Source: an uncultured Rhodospirillaceae bacterium
GTDB taxonomy: Bacteria; Pseudomonadota; Alphaproteobacteria; CAAGCB01; CAG-977
Length of the DNA: 5,675 nucleotides
NCBI GenBank assembly: GCA_900553035.1
Contig: USCC01000123.1
Coordinates: 1-5,675, forward strand
Direction: 5' to 3'
In this document: positions 5,056 through 5,675 of the stretch, piece by piece
Numbering within the stretch: the stretch's first letter is position 1
How the letters are laid out: each line of letters begins with the position of its first letter
The notes under the pieces: generated by a model
What the model saw: the letters and a program-made list of their open reading frames with translations, nothing else
Told to the model about the DNA's origin: nothing
Databases searched by the model: none
Position numbers and translations under genes: made by a program

Positions 5056-5675
5056 ATGAATAAAAAGATTCTTATTGCTTTGGGTGTCTCCCTGGCTTTG
5101 AACTTCTCGTTTCTTGGTTTTGAAGTGGCCAAAGCCGTCTTTCACCCCGGTTTTCCGCCTCCCGAACGCGTTATGATGTTCAAAGACGCGGCTGAAAGCC
5201 TCACTCCGCCGCCCCCTCAGGAAGCCATCGCCGCGAAGCATGCCTTCCGCCCTTTCGGTAAAATCCTGAAGGAAGTTTTCAAAACGCACCGGCAGGAAAT
5301 GGCCGACAGTAAAAAAGCGATCATTGACGCTGTCCGGGCTCCGGAATTTGATGAGGCGCGTCTGGAACAGGCTCTGGCTCAGGCCGCCGCCGTCCGACGG
5401 AACATGGACGACGCCGTTCAGGCCAACATGCTCGCCATCATCACGAATATGACGCCGGAAGAACGCGCCGGCTTTGCAGCGGCCTTTGAAAAAGGCCCGC
5501 GTTTCAAAAAGATGCCGGATAAACGTCCCCGCTCCGCTCAAGGCCGCCCCGACCGTTTCGGCGGACAGGCGCCGGATGCGGACGGCAATCCGTCCGAGCG
5601 TTTTCCGGAAGGGCCGCAGATGCGCCGCCCGTGTCCGCCGCCAGAGCCCGGACCGTGCCCCTGCGTCGACAGGCC
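5056..5675 (+). CDS. Membrane-anchored periplasmic heavy-metal sensor-like protein (3' end outside window)
   Basis: The frame is open from ATG 5056 to the window end (206 complete codons, no stop). GGAG (5044-5047) lies 8 bases before the ATG, and only 2 bases separate it from the preceding stop. Residues 5-25 form a hydrophobic anchor (ILIALGVSLALNFSFLGF; the SLALN-x-x-x-LGF wording is typical of the Metal_resist, PF13801, family). Residues about 58-150 are an all-helical periplasmic domain: AFRPFGKILKEVF, a charged THRQEMADSKKAI helix, FDEARLEQALAQAAAVRRN and MTPEERAGFAAAF. Candidate metal ligands are His30, His62 and His78 plus several Met. From about residue 150 a Pro/Arg/Gly-rich tail extends past the usual domain and ends in a Cys-Pro cluster (PCPPPEPGPCPC). 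By analogy with CnrX next to CnrY/CnrH, it probably senses metal or envelope stress and signals to the anti-sigma protein. The metal is not identifiable. Confidence 0.8.
   Translation, partial: MNKKILIALGVSLALNFSFLGFEVAKAVFHPGFPPPERVMMFKDAAESLTPPPPQEAIAAKHAFRPFGKILKEVFKTHRQEMADSKKAIIDAVRAPEFDEARLEQALAQAAAVRRNMDDAVQANMLAIITNMTPEERAGFAAAFEKGPRFKKMPDKRPRSAQGRPDRFGGQAPDADGNPSERFPEGPQMRRPCPPPEPGPCPCVDR

Overview
The window (5675 bases, moderate GC) reads as a piece of a Gram-negative, probably alphaproteobacterial chromosome, possibly a host-associated lineage. The support is an outer-membrane autotransporter, a polar-amino-acid ABC ATPase, and an ECF sigma / small membrane protein / periplasmic metal-sensor cluster. 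The small membrane protein carries a G-x-DP-x-x-WP N-terminal motif that I associate with alphaproteobacterial proteins next to ECF sigma factors. All genes lie on the + strand. The taxonomic call is inference from gene content only.

Layout. Positions 2-340 are the C-terminal part of a polar-amino-acid ABC transporter ATPase (LSGGQ, Walker B, D-loop and H-loop are all visible); its start lies outside the window. A short AT-rich gap holds a near-consensus sigma70 promoter (353-381). Positions 420-3008 encode a type Va autotransporter: signal peptide, about 12 tandem YGG repeats that probably form a beta-solenoid passenger, a linker, and a C-terminal 12-strand-type barrel ending in Phe. It is broken by an in-frame TGA at 846-848. 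Its 5' end also looks shifted by one base: ATG 397 and GTG 420 lie in different frames, and restoring one A in the A5 run at 414-418 would join a Lys/Arg-rich n-region to the hydrophobic core. Positions 3114-4007 encode an intact amidohydrolase_2-type metal-dependent hydrolase. Positions 4119-5675 hold a tightly packed three-gene unit: an ECF sigma factor (4119-4667), a single-pass membrane protein that is the likely anti-sigma factor (4667-5053), and a membrane-anchored periplasmic sensor of the Metal_resist / CnrX-ZraP-like type (5056 to beyond the window end).

How the parts work together. The last three genes form a plausible trans-envelope signalling module. The periplasmic sensor would communicate with the membrane anti-sigma protein, which holds the sigma factor at the membrane until a metal or envelope signal arrives. 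The leader before the sigma gene contains competing inverted repeats (4035-4109) that could be an operator or an RNA structure. The ABC ATPase, the autotransporter and the amidohydrolase have no evident functional link to this module or to one another.

The most notable items are the doubly lesioned but otherwise well-preserved autotransporter and the sigma/anti-sigma/metal-sensor operon with its structured leader. I found no RNA gene, CRISPR array, insertion sequence or other mobile element. No gene-free stretch exceeds 300 bases.
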